Counted from the stretch's first letter, positions 34,366-43,430 are shown. The stretch: 64,000 nucleotides of DNA from Proteinivorax tanatarense (GCF_040267685.1 NZ_CP158367.1:1240001-1304000), one strand, 5' to 3'. Program-made: numbers and translations. Notes: generated from the sequence alone by a model not told the origin.

Positions 34366-35618
34366 TTTTAAAAAATGGACAGGTTTTTATAAACGGGAAG
34401 CTTATTAAAGAAGATATTTTAGTAAAAGAGAACAAAATAGTAAAAGTTTCTAAACAGATAGAAGGAGAGTTACCAATTGTAGATATTACAGGAAAAATCG
34501 TGTTGCCGGGTTTTATAGATATCCATACTCATCTACGTACCCCCGGGCAAGAATATAAAGAAAATATAGAGTCGGGGACAAAGGCAGCAGTGGCAGGTGG
34601 GTTTACGGCGGTTTGTGCCATGCCAAACACCAACCCAGTATTAGATAACAAAAAAGAAATTGCTAGATTTCTTGAAAGGGGAAAAAAAGAGGGTGTATGT
34701 AAAGTGTTTGCTTTTTCTAGCAAAACTTTTCAGCAGCAAGGTAGAGAATTAGTAGATTTTGAGGCTGTATCTGATATGGTGATTGGATTTTCAGATGACG
34801 GTCAGCCGGTAGTAGAAAAAGATATGATGGAAAAAGCGCTATTAAAAGGTAGTAGTTTGAATAAGACTATTGTTTCTCACTGTGAAGTAAAAGAAGACGG
34901 ACATATAAATAAAGGTGAAGTAAGCGAAAAATTAGGGATAAAAGGCATTTCCAACAAATCTGAGTGGCAGATGGTCAAAAGGGAGATAGGGCTTGCTAAA
35001 AGGCATAATACACCTGTGCATATAGCTCATGTTAGTACTAAAGAAAGTGTAAATCTTATAGCAGAAGCTAAAAGAAATGGAGCGCCTGTTACAGCGGAGG
35101 CTTGCCCCCATCACTTTTTATTAACCGACAAAGCTGTTGAAGAAATGGGGGCAATTGCAAAGGTTAACCCTCCTCTTAGAAGCGAAGCAGATAGGCTAGC
35201 TGTTTTAGATGCAATAAAAACTGGAGTAATAGATGCAGTAGCTACAGATCATGCACCTCATAGTCCTGAGGAGAAAATGGAGGTTGAAAAATCTCCATTT
35301 GGAATTGTAGGGTTAGAGACTACAGCAAAGCTTATGTTGGATTTAGTCAACAAAGGGGAGCTTACACTAGCTAAAGTTGTGGAGTTATTAAGCGAAAAAC
35401 CCCATAAAATATTAGGGCTTACAGGCGGAGAAATTAAACAAGGTGTACCAGCTGACCTTACCATAGTTGATATGGATAAAGAGTATATCATAGAAGAAAA
35501 ACCTAGATTTTCTAAGGGACAAAAGACACCCTTTGCCTTTAAAGCAGGAAAGGGTGATGTTCACATGACTATAGTCGATGGGAACATAGCTTATAAAAAT
35601 AATGAGAAGGAGGGGTAA
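34362..35618 (+). CDS. pyrC: Dihydroorotase
   Basis: Zinc amidohydrolase closing the dihydroorotate ring, 418 aa. Metal-binding DIHTHLRTPGQ near 52-62, substrate-binding NTNP, the DDGQPV loop, metal His residues in SHCEVKED and IAHVSTK, and catalytic Asp in ATDHAPHS near 301-308. First enzyme gene of the rightward operon; its start overlaps the leader peptide stop. The order pyrC-F-K-D-E follows, without carAB or pyrR. Confidence 0.97.
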   Translation: MILKNGQVFINGKLIKEDILVKENKIVKVSKQIEGELPIVDITGKIVLPGFIDIHTHLRTPGQEYKENIESGTKAAVAGGFTAVCAMPNTNPVLDNKKEIARFLERGKKEGVCKVFAFSSKTFQQQGRELVDFEAVSDMVIGFSDDGQPVVEKDMMEKALLKGSSLNKTIVSHCEVKEDGHINKGEVSEKLGIKGISNKSEWQMVKREIGLAKRHNTPVHIAHVSTKESVNLIAEAKRNGAPVTAEACPHHFLLTDKAVEEMGAIAKVNPPLRSEADRLAVLDAIKTGVIDAVATDHAPHSPEEKMEVEKSPFGIVGLETTAKLMLDLVNKGELTLAKVVELLSEKPHKILGLTGGEIKQGVPADLTIVDMDKEYIIEEKPRFSKGQKTPFAFKAGKGDVHMTIVDGNIAYKNNEKEG

Positions 35619-35619
35619 T

Positions 35620-36510
35620 ATGTTTGCAGCAAAGCTTTCTAAAGCAATAAAAGAAAAAAACAACCCATGTGTGGTGGGGTTAGATCCTACCATGGAAATG
35701 ATGCCTGAGTTTTTACAAAAAAAGTATAATGTATCTGTGCAAAAGGAAAACATCCCTCAGATGTTTTTGGAGTTCAACAAAAATATAATAGACAGTGTGG
35801 CTGATTTAACGCCTGCCATAAAGGTTCAGGTGGCATTTTATGAGCGCTACGGGTTGGCAGGGATTGAAGCCTTTTATGAAACCTTAAAGTATTGTAAAGA
35901 AAAAGATGTTCTAACCATAGCTGATGTGAAAAGGGGGGATATAGGTAGCACAGCTTTAGCATACGCAGAAGGTCTTCTTCAGGAGCCTTCCATAGATAGC
36001 ATCACAGTAAACCCCTTGTTTGGAACAGATGGGTTAACGCCTTTTGTAGATGTAGCTAAAAAAGAGGGAAAAGGTCTTTTCATTTTGCTAAAAACATCTA
36101 ACCCTTCGTCCGCAGAACTACAGGATCTAGAGGTTGAAGGAGGTCAAAAGGTTTACCATAAAATTAGCGACATTATAGCTACTTTAGATGAAGATTGTAA
36201 GGGAGAATACTCTGATATGGGTGTAGTGGTGGGTGCTACTCATCCAGCCCAGCTAGCTGAGCTAAGAAAGAAACAAAAAGGTTTTATGCTAGTTCCAGGC
36301 TATGGCGCCCAAGGAGGTAGCGGTAAAGATATCGTAGATGCCTTTGATGATGAAGGGCTAGGGGCCGTTGTAAATTCATCAAGAGGTATTACTTCCTACT
36401 ATAAAAAAGTTAAAGCAGATGAAAAAGATTATGCAAAGTTTGCTAAAAAGAGCTTAGAAAACATGATAAAAGATATAAACTCTGCTTTAGCTCAAAAAAG
36501 GGGCAAATAA
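35620..36510 (+). CDS. pyrF: Orotidine 5'-phosphate decarboxylase (type 2)
   Basis: Final step to UMP. 296 aa, the longer type-2 form. Catalytic Asp-Lys-x-x-Asp set in IADVKRGDIG near 104-113; phosphate loop LVPGYGAQGG near 226-235. The frame extends to 35602, but the ribosome binding site (GAAGGAGGGG) lies inside that extension, so ATG 35620 is the start, 1 bp after the pyrC stop. Confidence 0.96.
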   Translation: MFAAKLSKAIKEKNNPCVVGLDPTMEMMPEFLQKKYNVSVQKENIPQMFLEFNKNIIDSVADLTPAIKVQVAFYERYGLAGIEAFYETLKYCKEKDVLTIADVKRGDIGSTALAYAEGLLQEPSIDSITVNPLFGTDGLTPFVDVAKKEGKGLFILLKTSNPSSAELQDLEVEGGQKVYHKISDIIATLDEDCKGEYSDMGVVVGATHPAQLAELRKKQKGFMLVPGYGAQGGSGKDIVDAFDDEGLGAVVNSSRGITSYYKKVKADEKDYAKFAKKSLENMIKDINSALAQKRGK

Positions 36511-36511
36511 T

Positions 36512-37222
36512 ATGCTTACAGGTAAGGTAGAAAAAAATCAATTTTTAGCTGATGATATATTTGAAATGGAAATTAAGTACTCAAATCTTTCTGCAAAGCC
36601 AGGACAGTTTATCAATGTAGTATGTGATGGCAAGTTGTTACCACGACCTATAAGCGTTTGCCAAAGTAAAAAAGAAAGTTTTGTGCTAGTTTATAAAGTG
36701 GTGGGTGAAGGAACTAAATGGCTTAGCAAAAGGATTAAAGGTAGTGAAATAAGGTTTTCGCCACCTTTAGGGAGAGGTTTTAATCTAGATATCAAAAACA
36801 AAAAGATTGCTATATTAGGAGGGGGAATGGGGATAGCTCCAATTCTTTCAGTAGCTCAAGCACTAGATAAAGCAGATGTTTTTTTAGGGTATAACAACGA
36901 TGAATTTTTGCATGATAAATTCCCAAACAAGATATACAAAAGTTTCGCATCCGAAGGGGAGACAGTAATAGATAGGTTTGTAAATTCAAAGGTGGGCAAA
37001 TCTTATGACTATGTAATAGCCTGTGGTCCTGAAGGAATGCTTAAAGCGCTGCAACAGGTTTGCAAAGAGAAAAATATACCCGGTCAAATCTCTATTGAGC
37101 AGCATATGGCTTGTGGAGTTGGGGCTTGCCTTGTTTGCAACTGTCAAACTAAACATGGATATAAGCTAGTGTGTAGCGATGGTCCGGTTTTTCCTATAGA
37201 GGAGGTTGTTTTTAATGACTAA
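36512..37222 (+). CDS. pyrK: Dihydroorotate dehydrogenase electron transfer subunit
   Basis: 236 aa, ferredoxin-reductase fold carrying FAD and a [2Fe-2S] cluster. It passes electrons from PyrD to NAD+ in the class 1B enzyme. FAD motif RPISVCQ near 50-56, NAD loop GGGMGIAPI near 109-117, cluster cysteines in CGVGACLVCNCQ plus Cys in LVCSDGP. Starts 1 bp after pyrF and overlaps pyrD by 8 bp. Confidence 0.96.
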   Translation: MLTGKVEKNQFLADDIFEMEIKYSNLSAKPGQFINVVCDGKLLPRPISVCQSKKESFVLVYKVVGEGTKWLSKRIKGSEIRFSPPLGRGFNLDIKNKKIAILGGGMGIAPILSVAQALDKADVFLGYNNDEFLHDKFPNKIYKSFASEGETVIDRFVNSKVGKSYDYVIACGPEGMLKALQQVCKEKNIPGQISIEQHMACGVGACLVCNCQTKHGYKLVCSDGPVFPIEEVVFND

Positions 37223-38123
37223 TTTAGCTACAAACTTTGCGGGACTTAAATTGAAAAATCCAGTAACTGTAGGATCAGGGACTTATGGGTTTGGCTCAGA
37301 GTATAAAAGGTTTTATAACCCTAATATTTTAGGGGCTATCACTTCAAAGGGTATGACGCTAAATGAGAAGGAGGGCAATCCTCCTGGACGCAGCATAGAA
37401 ACCCCTAGCGGCATGCTAAACTGTGTAGGTCTGCAAAATCCTGGGGTGGAGTTTTTTGCTAAAGAGCACCTGCCTAAGTTGAAAGAAGATGGATGTACAG
37501 TTTTTGCCAATGTGGCTGGCAAAGATGTTGATGAGTATGTGGAGATTGTAAGATTTTTAGACAGTACTGAAGTTGATGCCGTAGAGGTAAATCTAAGCTG
37601 TCCTAATGTCGCAGAAGGGGGTATTGCCTTTGGAACAGATCCTAAGGTTGTAGAAGAGGTTACACGCAAAACAGTGGCAGTAACTTCAAAACCGATTATC
37701 ATCAAGTTAACCCCTAATGTTGCAGATATAGTATCCATTGCACAAGCTGCCCAAAATGGAGGAGCCCACGGGATTTCTTTAATCAATACTTTGTTAGGTA
37801 TGTCTATAGATACAAAGAAGAGAAGGCCGGTGCTAAGTAACACCTTTGGAGGACTTTCAGGTCCTGCAATAAAGCCTGTAGCTTTAAGAATGGTTTATCA
37901 GGTTTATCCTCATATCGATATACCTATTATAGGTATGGGAGGAATAGTTAACTCGCAGGACGCATTGGAATTTATCATGGCGGGGGCCCAAATGGTTGCT
38001 GTAGGGACTGGAAATTTTGTCAATCCATTGGCTTGTCAAGAAATCATTGAAGGGTTAGAGATGTACCTAGAGGAAAATGATATTGAAGATATAAACCAAC
38101 TGGTAGGAATCGCCCATAAATAA
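37215..38123 (+). CDS. pyrD: Dihydroorotate dehydrogenase, catalytic subunit (class 1B)
   Basis: FMN-dependent oxidation of dihydroorotate to orotate, 302 aa. Catalytic Cys in VNLSCPNV near 128-135, substrate loop NCVGLQNPG, FMN phosphate loop GMGGIVN. The frame opens at TTG 37206, but ATG 37215 is 9 nt after GGAGG. It pairs with the overlapping pyrK gene, as all class 1B enzymes require. Confidence 0.96.
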   Translation: MTNLATNFAGLKLKNPVTVGSGTYGFGSEYKRFYNPNILGAITSKGMTLNEKEGNPPGRSIETPSGMLNCVGLQNPGVEFFAKEHLPKLKEDGCTVFANVAGKDVDEYVEIVRFLDSTEVDAVEVNLSCPNVAEGGIAFGTDPKVVEEVTRKTVAVTSKPIIIKLTPNVADIVSIAQAAQNGGAHGISLINTLLGMSIDTKKRRPVLSNTFGGLSGPAIKPVALRMVYQVYPHIDIPIIGMGGIVNSQDALEFIMAGAQMVAVGTGNFVNPLACQEIIEGLEMYLEENDIEDINQLVGIAHK

Positions 38124-38137
38124 AGGAGGAGTTATAA

Positions 38138-38707
38138 ATGGATAAAAAGATATTAGAGGCTTTTGAAAAAAGTAACGCTCTACAAACTGGACACTTTGTG
38201 CTAACGTCTGGAAGGCACAGCGATAAATACATGCAATGTGCTCAGGTTTTTCAATATCCTAAGTACAGCAACTTGCTATCGGAAGCTTTGGTAGATAAAA
38301 TTAAACACCTTGAAATAGATGTGGTAGTAGGGCCAGCTATGGGAGGTCTTATCTTTGGTTTTAACGTAGCACAAAAGCTTGGAGTAAAAAGCATATTTGC
38401 CGAAAGAGTGGAAAAAAAGATGACTTTTAAAAGAGGGTTTACCATAAAACCCGGTGAAAAGGTGCTAATTGTAGAAGATGTTATTACAACCGGTGGTTCT
38501 GTAAAAGAAGTTATGGAGGTTGTAGAAGGCCTAGGTGGAGAGGTAGTCGCAGTAGGTTGTGCCGTTGATAGAACAGCAGGCAAGGATGTGGGGTACGAAT
38601 TTTACAGCTTATATGAAATGGATATAAAAAGTTACGAACCTCATAACTGCCCGATGTGCAAGGAAAAAATGCCAACTACAAAGCCTGGGAGTACCGGGAA
38701 GAAATAA
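38138..38707 (+). CDS. pyrE: Orotate phosphoribosyltransferase
   Basis: Transfers ribose phosphate from PRPP to orotate, 189 aa. PRPP loop VLIVEDVITTGGS near 109-121; GPAMGG and the flexible catalytic loop EKKMTFKRGF are visible. Slightly longer than average because of a C-terminal CPMCKEKMPT tail with two Cys. Last gene of the operon, followed by a strong terminator. Confidence 0.96.
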   Translation: MDKKILEAFEKSNALQTGHFVLTSGRHSDKYMQCAQVFQYPKYSNLLSEALVDKIKHLEIDVVVGPAMGGLIFGFNVAQKLGVKSIFAERVEKKMTFKRGFTIKPGEKVLIVEDVITTGGSVKEVMEVVEGLGGEVVAVGCAVDRTAGKDVGYEFYSLYEMDIKSYEPHNCPMCKEKMPTTKPGSTGKK

Positions 38708-38724
38708 ATGAATCCTATTATAAT

Positions 38725-38765
38725 AAAAAGGAGCTGGCCTGCTAAAACAGGCCAGCTCCCTTTTT
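38725..38765 (+). terminator. Terminator of the pyr operon
   Basis: Long stem AAAAGGAGCTGGCCTG / CAGGCCAGCTCCCTTTT with a 6-nt loop and a T run. Confidence 0.92.
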
Positions 38766-38774
38766 GTTGAAGAA

Positions 38775-38800
38775 GTCATCCTGAGCTTGCCGAAGGATCT
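38775..38800 (+). repeat. GTCATCCTGAGC...GGATCT repeat
   Basis: GTCATCCTGAGCTTGCCGAA plus GGATCT, a copy of a short repeat widespread in bacteria; the diverged second copy is at 19068-19093. Confidence 0.65.
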
Positions 38801-38852
38801 AGCCCAAAGGGCGCAGGACCACACAAATGTCAAACCCACGTAGGTCAGTTCA

Positions 38853-39181
38853 GGGTTTGTCATTTACCTCTGGGCTACGGAGTTCCTCTGCTGCAGACAG
38901 CTTATCAGCACCTATCTTCGGTGTTGCAATTGCTAGCCCAGACCAGTCACGTATTAGAAGATACGCTCCCGGCCCTGTTCCATCAACTGCGCCTAGAATC
39001 TAGGCACTCCTAAGCAGTCTGGCCATTTGGGTATCCTTATATGGTTACCAAAGTTGATTCCAACTTCTAACTTCCCACTTCACACTACTCACAAGCATTA
39101 ATTTCTGGCCATTTGTCCAACCTCTTACTTCTCACCTCATACTACTAGTACTAATCCGCCCTGCCAGTAAATGACAAACCC
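38853..39181. mobile_element. MITE-like element with perfect terminal inverted repeats
   Basis: 329 bp bounded by GGGTTTGTCATTTAC (38853-38867) and its exact complement GTAAATGACAAACCC (39167-39181). TTCA flanks both ends (38849-38852, 39182-39185) as a 4-bp target duplication. No open frame of note. Inside, TGGGCTA (38871-38877) pairs with TAGCCCA (38934-38940), and two TCTGGCCATTTG units at about 39018 and 39104 head similar pyrimidine-rich stretches. The rest of 38766-39510 holds nothing else recognisable except the next promoter. Confidence 0.7.
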
Positions 39182-39440
39182 TTCAGTAAGCACAAGCGGT
39201 AAAATCTATAGAACCAACTACTGTATCTACGGCCAAGCAGAATAAGCAAATTTGGAGTGAGTTTCAGACCCAGCATGTAGCTAATTTATACGTTTTCGCG
39301 GCTAATTTTTTTGTTAATGGTAATCAGTAGTATAAGGTCTGATGTTAGTAAAAACCACCATAACAAAATAGGGGACCCGTTATCCCAACAATTGTAAATT
39401 CGCTTTTATAAGCTTTCGTCTCTCATACTCAAACTACCTA

Positions 39441-39469
39441 TTGTTTCCACATCCGAAATTCCTTATAAT
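39441..39469 (+). promoter_or_regulatory. Promoter of the MFS transporter gene
   Basis: TTGTTT (39441-39446), 17-bp spacer, TATAAT (39464-39469), 40 bp before the start codon. Confidence 0.6.
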
Positions 39470-39510
39470 AGAACTATGGCTGAAAAATTGTACGGATATG
39501 GGGGAGAGAC

Positions 39511-40821
39511 ATGGAAAACAATGTAGTATTAAATCAAAAAGATAAATTGGCAAGCAAAGTGCCTTTTTTTTATGGGTGGATTATTGTTGTTGTAGGTATT
39601 TTCGGGGTGTTTTTTTCCGGTCCTGGACAGACATACTCCGTTTCTGTTTTTATAGAGTCATATATTGAAGAGTTTAGTTGGTCTAGATCTTATGTATCCA
39701 GCTTATATTCAATAGGAACACTCTGTGCTGGGCTTTTGATTTCTTTTGTTGGCAAGCTTTTAGATGTTAAGGGGCATAGGAGGGTAATGCCTGTTATTAT
39801 TTCGCTTTTTGCCATAGCATGCTTTTGGATGGTATTTGTATCTGCTCCATGGATGCTGCTTTTAGGGTTTTTCTCTGTAAGGCTTTTAGGGCAGGGGTCG
39901 ATGACTCTTATGTCATCGACTTTGATACCACAATGGTTTTACAAGCATAGAGGGAAAGCGCTCAGCCTTATGGCTATTGGAGCAGTTTCAAGTTCATTTA
40001 TCTTACCTCCTTTAAACACCTGGATAATTCAAAATATTGGATGGCAGGTAGGCTGGTTGGTCTGGGGGACTCTTTTATTAGTTATTATGCTTCCTATCGC
40101 TATAATTTTTGTAAAGAACAGGCCGGAGGATATTGGTGAAGCACCAGATGGTCATAATCAAAATCTAGATTTAACTAAAGCCGATGTAAAACTGGCTAAC
40201 AACGAAACTTCATGGACGCTAAAAGAAGCTATGAAGACTAGGGCATTTTGGCTGCTGTTGTTTTGTGTAACAGTTCCTGCTGCTCTTAATACAGGACTGA
40301 CTTTCCACTTGGCTTCGATTATGGATTATTTAGGATTTTCTGGCGATAACGCCCCTATGCTTGCAGCATCGGTGCTAAGTATCTATGCTGTTTCTCAGTT
40401 TGTAAATAATTTTATAGCCGGTGTTGTTGGTGATAAATATAAAGATAACCTCATAATGGCTTTTACCTTTGTTGGTTTCTTCTTAATTGTGGCGATGTTT
40501 TTGACAGTTAAATACTTTAATTTGACATCAACAATAATGGTTGTTATTTTAGGAGTTATATGGGGAGGAGTAAATGGCTATTTTGCCATTACTAACAATA
40601 TGATTTGGCCTAATTATTTTGGCAGAAAACACTTAGGAAGTATCAAAGGTTTTACGATGACTGGCATGGTAATAGGGTCGGCGGCAGGTCCGCTACCATT
40701 TGGGTTTGCTTATGATATTTTTGGAGGATACACAGAGATTTTAATTATAACAGCAGTATTTCCAGCCCTAGCAATTATAGCTTCAGCCATATCACCAAAA
40801 CCTGTATCTAAAAAGGGATAG
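39511..40821 (+). CDS. MFS transporter, oxalate/formate antiporter (OFA) family
   Basis: 436 aa with twelve predicted membrane helices. The first segment reads FYGWIIVVVGIFGVFFSGPGQTYS (read in two parts: FYGWIIVVVG and GPGQTYSVSVF), typical of the OFA/monocarboxylate group. Conserved GRRKG-like loops are replaced by LDVKGHRRVMP between helices 2 and 3. Probably exchanges small carboxylates; substrate not determinable. GGGGGAGAG site before the ATG. The short membrane protein gene follows after 34 bp and may be cotranscribed. Confidence 0.87.
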   Translation: MENNVVLNQKDKLASKVPFFYGWIIVVVGIFGVFFSGPGQTYSVSVFIESYIEEFSWSRSYVSSLYSIGTLCAGLLISFVGKLLDVKGHRRVMPVIISLFAIACFWMVFVSAPWMLLLGFFSVRLLGQGSMTLMSSTLIPQWFYKHRGKALSLMAIGAVSSSFILPPLNTWIIQNIGWQVGWLVWGTLLLVIMLPIAIIFVKNRPEDIGEAPDGHNQNLDLTKADVKLANNETSWTLKEAMKTRAFWLLLFCVTVPAALNTGLTFHLASIMDYLGFSGDNAPMLAASVLSIYAVSQFVNNFIAGVVGDKYKDNLIMAFTFVGFFLIVAMFLTVKYFNLTSTIMVVILGVIWGGVNGYFAITNNMIWPNYFGRKHLGSIKGFTMTGMVIGSAAGPLPFGFAYDIFGGYTEILIITAVFPALAIIASAISPKPVSKKG

Positions 40822-40855
40822 TCCATAGATTAAATTAGTTAAATTTGGAGGTGGA

Positions 40856-41269
40856 ATTATCTTTAAAATTAACAAAAGCATTATGTTTGCAGTTTTTTTT
40901 ATAATCGCTTTATTTATCTTTGTCAGCGTTACATCTATGGAAGCTTTAGCACTTGATTCTGCATCAAGCTCATCGCCAGACGGGCAACTAATTTTTATCA
41001 GGATAATTTTGTTTTTCACATCTATTTTAGTTATAGGGATGGAGCTTTTTGCTATATACGATCCTGAAGAGGCCTATATGTTGTTTCGCAGAGGACTAAA
41101 ATATGAGAGAGATGTTGAACTTACAGATATGTACAAGGATTTTATTAGGTATGGCTCTGTTTTTGGATTAGCCATATACTCACTATTTTTTGTTTTAGCC
41201 GGTGAGCATATAGTGCTGCTTTTAGCTTATCTTACTGTATGTTACTTTTATTATCGCTCTACTAGGTAG
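40856..41269 (+). CDS. Small membrane protein, DUF6199-like; probable non-AUG start
   Basis: About 128-137 aa with three membrane helices. The segment between helices 2 and 3 (DPEEAYMLFRRGLKYERDVELTDMY, read from about residue 60) resembles DUF6199 proteins; weak recognition. The first ATG, 40883, is 31 nt after the only ribosome binding site (GGAGGTGG, 40847-40854). The in-frame ATT at 40856 or ATC at 40859 has normal spacing, so non-AUG initiation is suggested. Downstream of the MFS gene, ending at a bidirectional terminator. Confidence 0.55.
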   Translation: MIFKINKSIMFAVFFIIALFIFVSVTSMEALALDSASSSSPDGQLIFIRIILFFTSILVIGMELFAIYDPEEAYMLFRRGLKYERDVELTDMYKDFIRYGSVFGLAIYSLFFVLAGEHIVLLLAYLTVCYFYYRSTR

Positions 41270-41283
41270 TTGTGGATTTATTT

Positions 41284-41320
41284 AAAAGGTCAGGCAGGTT
41301 TAAACCTGCCTGACCTTTTT
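41284..41320. terminator. Bidirectional terminator between the DUF6199-like gene and cooS
   Basis: Perfect 36-bp palindrome, AAAAGGTCAGGCAGGTTT and its complement (41284-41319), with T-rich ends on both strands. Confidence 0.9.
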
Positions 41321-41321
41321 T

Positions 41322-43430
41322 CTATTCTAACCCCAGTTCCTTTCTCTTGCCTTCGATGTGGTCAACATAGGTTTGAATTGCTTTTTCAGCATCTAATTCT
41401 ACCATAAGCTTTCCAAGACCTAAGGTTTCAGTAGTTTTAGTCAGTGTTTCTACTACAACCTCACTTCCAGTAACAGAAGGCACAGGAGCTACATGAACTA
41501 GCCAACCTAAAGCAACAGCTGTACAAGCGTCTGCTACTGCTTTTTGCTCAAGGTATTCGGGAGCTCCAATTACTAACGGAAGTTTGTTGGTATCAACATC
41601 TAGTTCATCAGCAATTTCCATGGCGGTATGGGTCATTTTGCCTATATCAACACAAGCGCCATACGATAGTACAGGTGGTATCCCTAGCTGCTTACAAACT
41701 GCTTTAAGTCCGTCGCCAGCTTCCTCAGCAGCTTCTGGGTTAGTTAAGTTTGTGTACTCCATAACTGCAGATGTACAACCGCCTGAAAGCACTAGTATAT
41801 TATTTTCAATTAACCCTTTAGTAATCTTAAATATGTTGCTACCACCTTGACCATATTGTGCGGTGGTACAACCAACTATTGTAGCAATCCCACGAATATT
41901 TCCGTTGGCTATCTGTTCAATTAGTGGTTTAAGTGAGCCTCCTAAAGCTTCTTTTACCGATTCAGTGCTAAACCCAACGGTACAGTCAGAGGTGTGCTGT
42001 GGAATATATACTTCTCTATTTTCCTCTTTACGTTTTTTATAAGCCTCTAGTGCCATATCCAGCACCTTTTCAGCTTGCTCTTCCATTTTTTCTGGAACAA
42101 AATCAATAGTTTCTGTTCCCTGAAGTTTAATTACTGGATGGGTGCTGACAAGTTTTGTGCCAAAACGTTTAGCATATATAGGAAGAGTAGGAACAGTACA
42201 GTTATAGTCAAACATAAATAAATCTACAACTCCTGTGGCTAATAGATACTCTTCTGATAGCCATTCTCCTTCTTGGCCTACATAAGCACTCATTTGTTGC
42301 GAACCCTCATAGTTTAACAACTGTTGACCTTCACAGACGTGTCCGAGAACCTGTATACCTTCAGCTCCTGCTTCTTTTGCTTTTTGTTGCCACTTTTCAG
42401 TAGATGCCATTTCTATAGCAACGTGGGCGAGAAGGGGCATGTGACCATTTGTTATAATATTTATCTTTTCTTCTTTTAAAAGCCCCATATTTTGTTTGCG
42501 TTCAGTTATTTTTTGAGTTCCTATTAAAATTTCTTGTAAAATATCTAAGGCAAAGAGACCTTGGTATTCATTGGCTATACCCATACGTACCCCATTAAGT
42601 AAAAATGTTACAGGTTCAGATGTAAAGTTTGTCATGCACATAGTTTGGGCATAGGCAACTTCGCTATAACCGCCACCAGGGAAGATACCCAGTTTTCTCC
42701 ATAATTCCTTCCTTTTTGTTGGGGCAAAGGCGTTAACAAGCTTTGACTCTATATGGTAAGGACTGTGGATATCATCCATTACTAAGGTGGCTAACTCCAC
42801 TGCAACCTTGTTTATGTCGTTGTCTGTATCAATACCTAGCATTTCAGCGTATCGCTTAAGCTTACCCTCATCTCTAATTTTCAATCCACTTTCTGGACTG
42901 GTAGCAGCAGCTTTAAGTGTTCGAGCCGCTTGGTGAGCATGAAAAATATTGGCAGAAGTTCCTATAGTCACATGTCTATAGGTAAAGTTACGAGCTACCA
43001 TGGTGTGAGCATCTACTCCACATACACCTCTAGGGGCCTTTTTAGAAATTCTACACGGACCATTGGCACATAGCTGGCAGGACAAACCTTCGATACAGAA
43101 CTTACATTGAGGTTGTTGCTCAGAGAAGCGATCGAACACATTTGTCATATTAGATTTGTGAACTACTTGATACATTTCTCTCATGGCAGGATCTATAATG
43201 ACATTCAGTGGGTAGCCATCCTTGGATTGATCAGATGTTTTAATATGTTCACGCTGCCATTGATATAATTTTTCACCTTCCGGGGATTTTTCTAAATTTT
43301 GATAATCAACTTTAACTTTTGTATGCAAATCACTGTGATCTTTTGGATCGTTTGTACCAGCTAAAAGAGAATCATCAGCTTTGTCAGATACCTTGCCTGG
43401 TTTTATCGTTTTTTTAAATTTTTCAAACAT
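41322..43430 (-). CDS. cooS: Anaerobic carbon-monoxide dehydrogenase catalytic subunit
   Basis: Ni-Fe-S enzyme interconverting CO and CO2, 702 aa. Cys109 and Cys112 fit the bridging D-cluster; Cys118, Cys121, Cys126 (in QLCANGPCRI) and Cys136 fit the B-cluster. C-cluster region residues are visible in HVCEGQQLL, FDYNCTVP, VGCTTAQYG, SGGCTSAV and YGACVDIG. About 50-70 residues longer at the N-terminus than most monofunctional enzymes (usually about 630-650 aa). No acs, cooF or hydrogenase genes lie near it, so its physiological partner is unknown; the ferredoxin at 2880 is a possible distant one. AGGAGG site before the ATG. Confidence 0.96.
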   Translation of the reverse strand: MFEKFKKTIKPGKVSDKADDSLLAGTNDPKDHSDLHTKVKVDYQNLEKSPEGEKLYQWQREHIKTSDQSKDGYPLNVIIDPAMREMYQVVHKSNMTNVFDRFSEQQPQCKFCIEGLSCQLCANGPCRISKKAPRGVCGVDAHTMVARNFTYRHVTIGTSANIFHAHQAARTLKAAATSPESGLKIRDEGKLKRYAEMLGIDTDNDINKVAVELATLVMDDIHSPYHIESKLVNAFAPTKRKELWRKLGIFPGGGYSEVAYAQTMCMTNFTSEPVTFLLNGVRMGIANEYQGLFALDILQEILIGTQKITERKQNMGLLKEEKINIITNGHMPLLAHVAIEMASTEKWQQKAKEAGAEGIQVLGHVCEGQQLLNYEGSQQMSAYVGQEGEWLSEEYLLATGVVDLFMFDYNCTVPTLPIYAKRFGTKLVSTHPVIKLQGTETIDFVPEKMEEQAEKVLDMALEAYKKRKEENREVYIPQHTSDCTVGFSTESVKEALGGSLKPLIEQIANGNIRGIATIVGCTTAQYGQGGSNIFKITKGLIENNILVLSGGCTSAVMEYTNLTNPEAAEEAGDGLKAVCKQLGIPPVLSYGACVDIGKMTHTAMEIADELDVDTNKLPLVIGAPEYLEQKAVADACTAVALGWLVHVAPVPSVTGSEVVVETLTKTTETLGLGKLMVELDAEKAIQTYVDHIEGKRKELGLE

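Noticed and set aside
35412-35753. 113-codon minus-strand frame across the pyrC-pyrF junction
   Set aside because: Overlaps two certain genes in antisense and has no family features.
37313-37843. 176-codon minus-strand frame inside pyrD
   Set aside because: Antisense shadow; pyrD is a certain gene with full motif set.
38251-38863. Minus-strand frames over pyrE and its terminator
   Set aside because: Thr/Ser/Pro-rich shadows spanning pyrE, its terminator and repeat sequence; no start signals.
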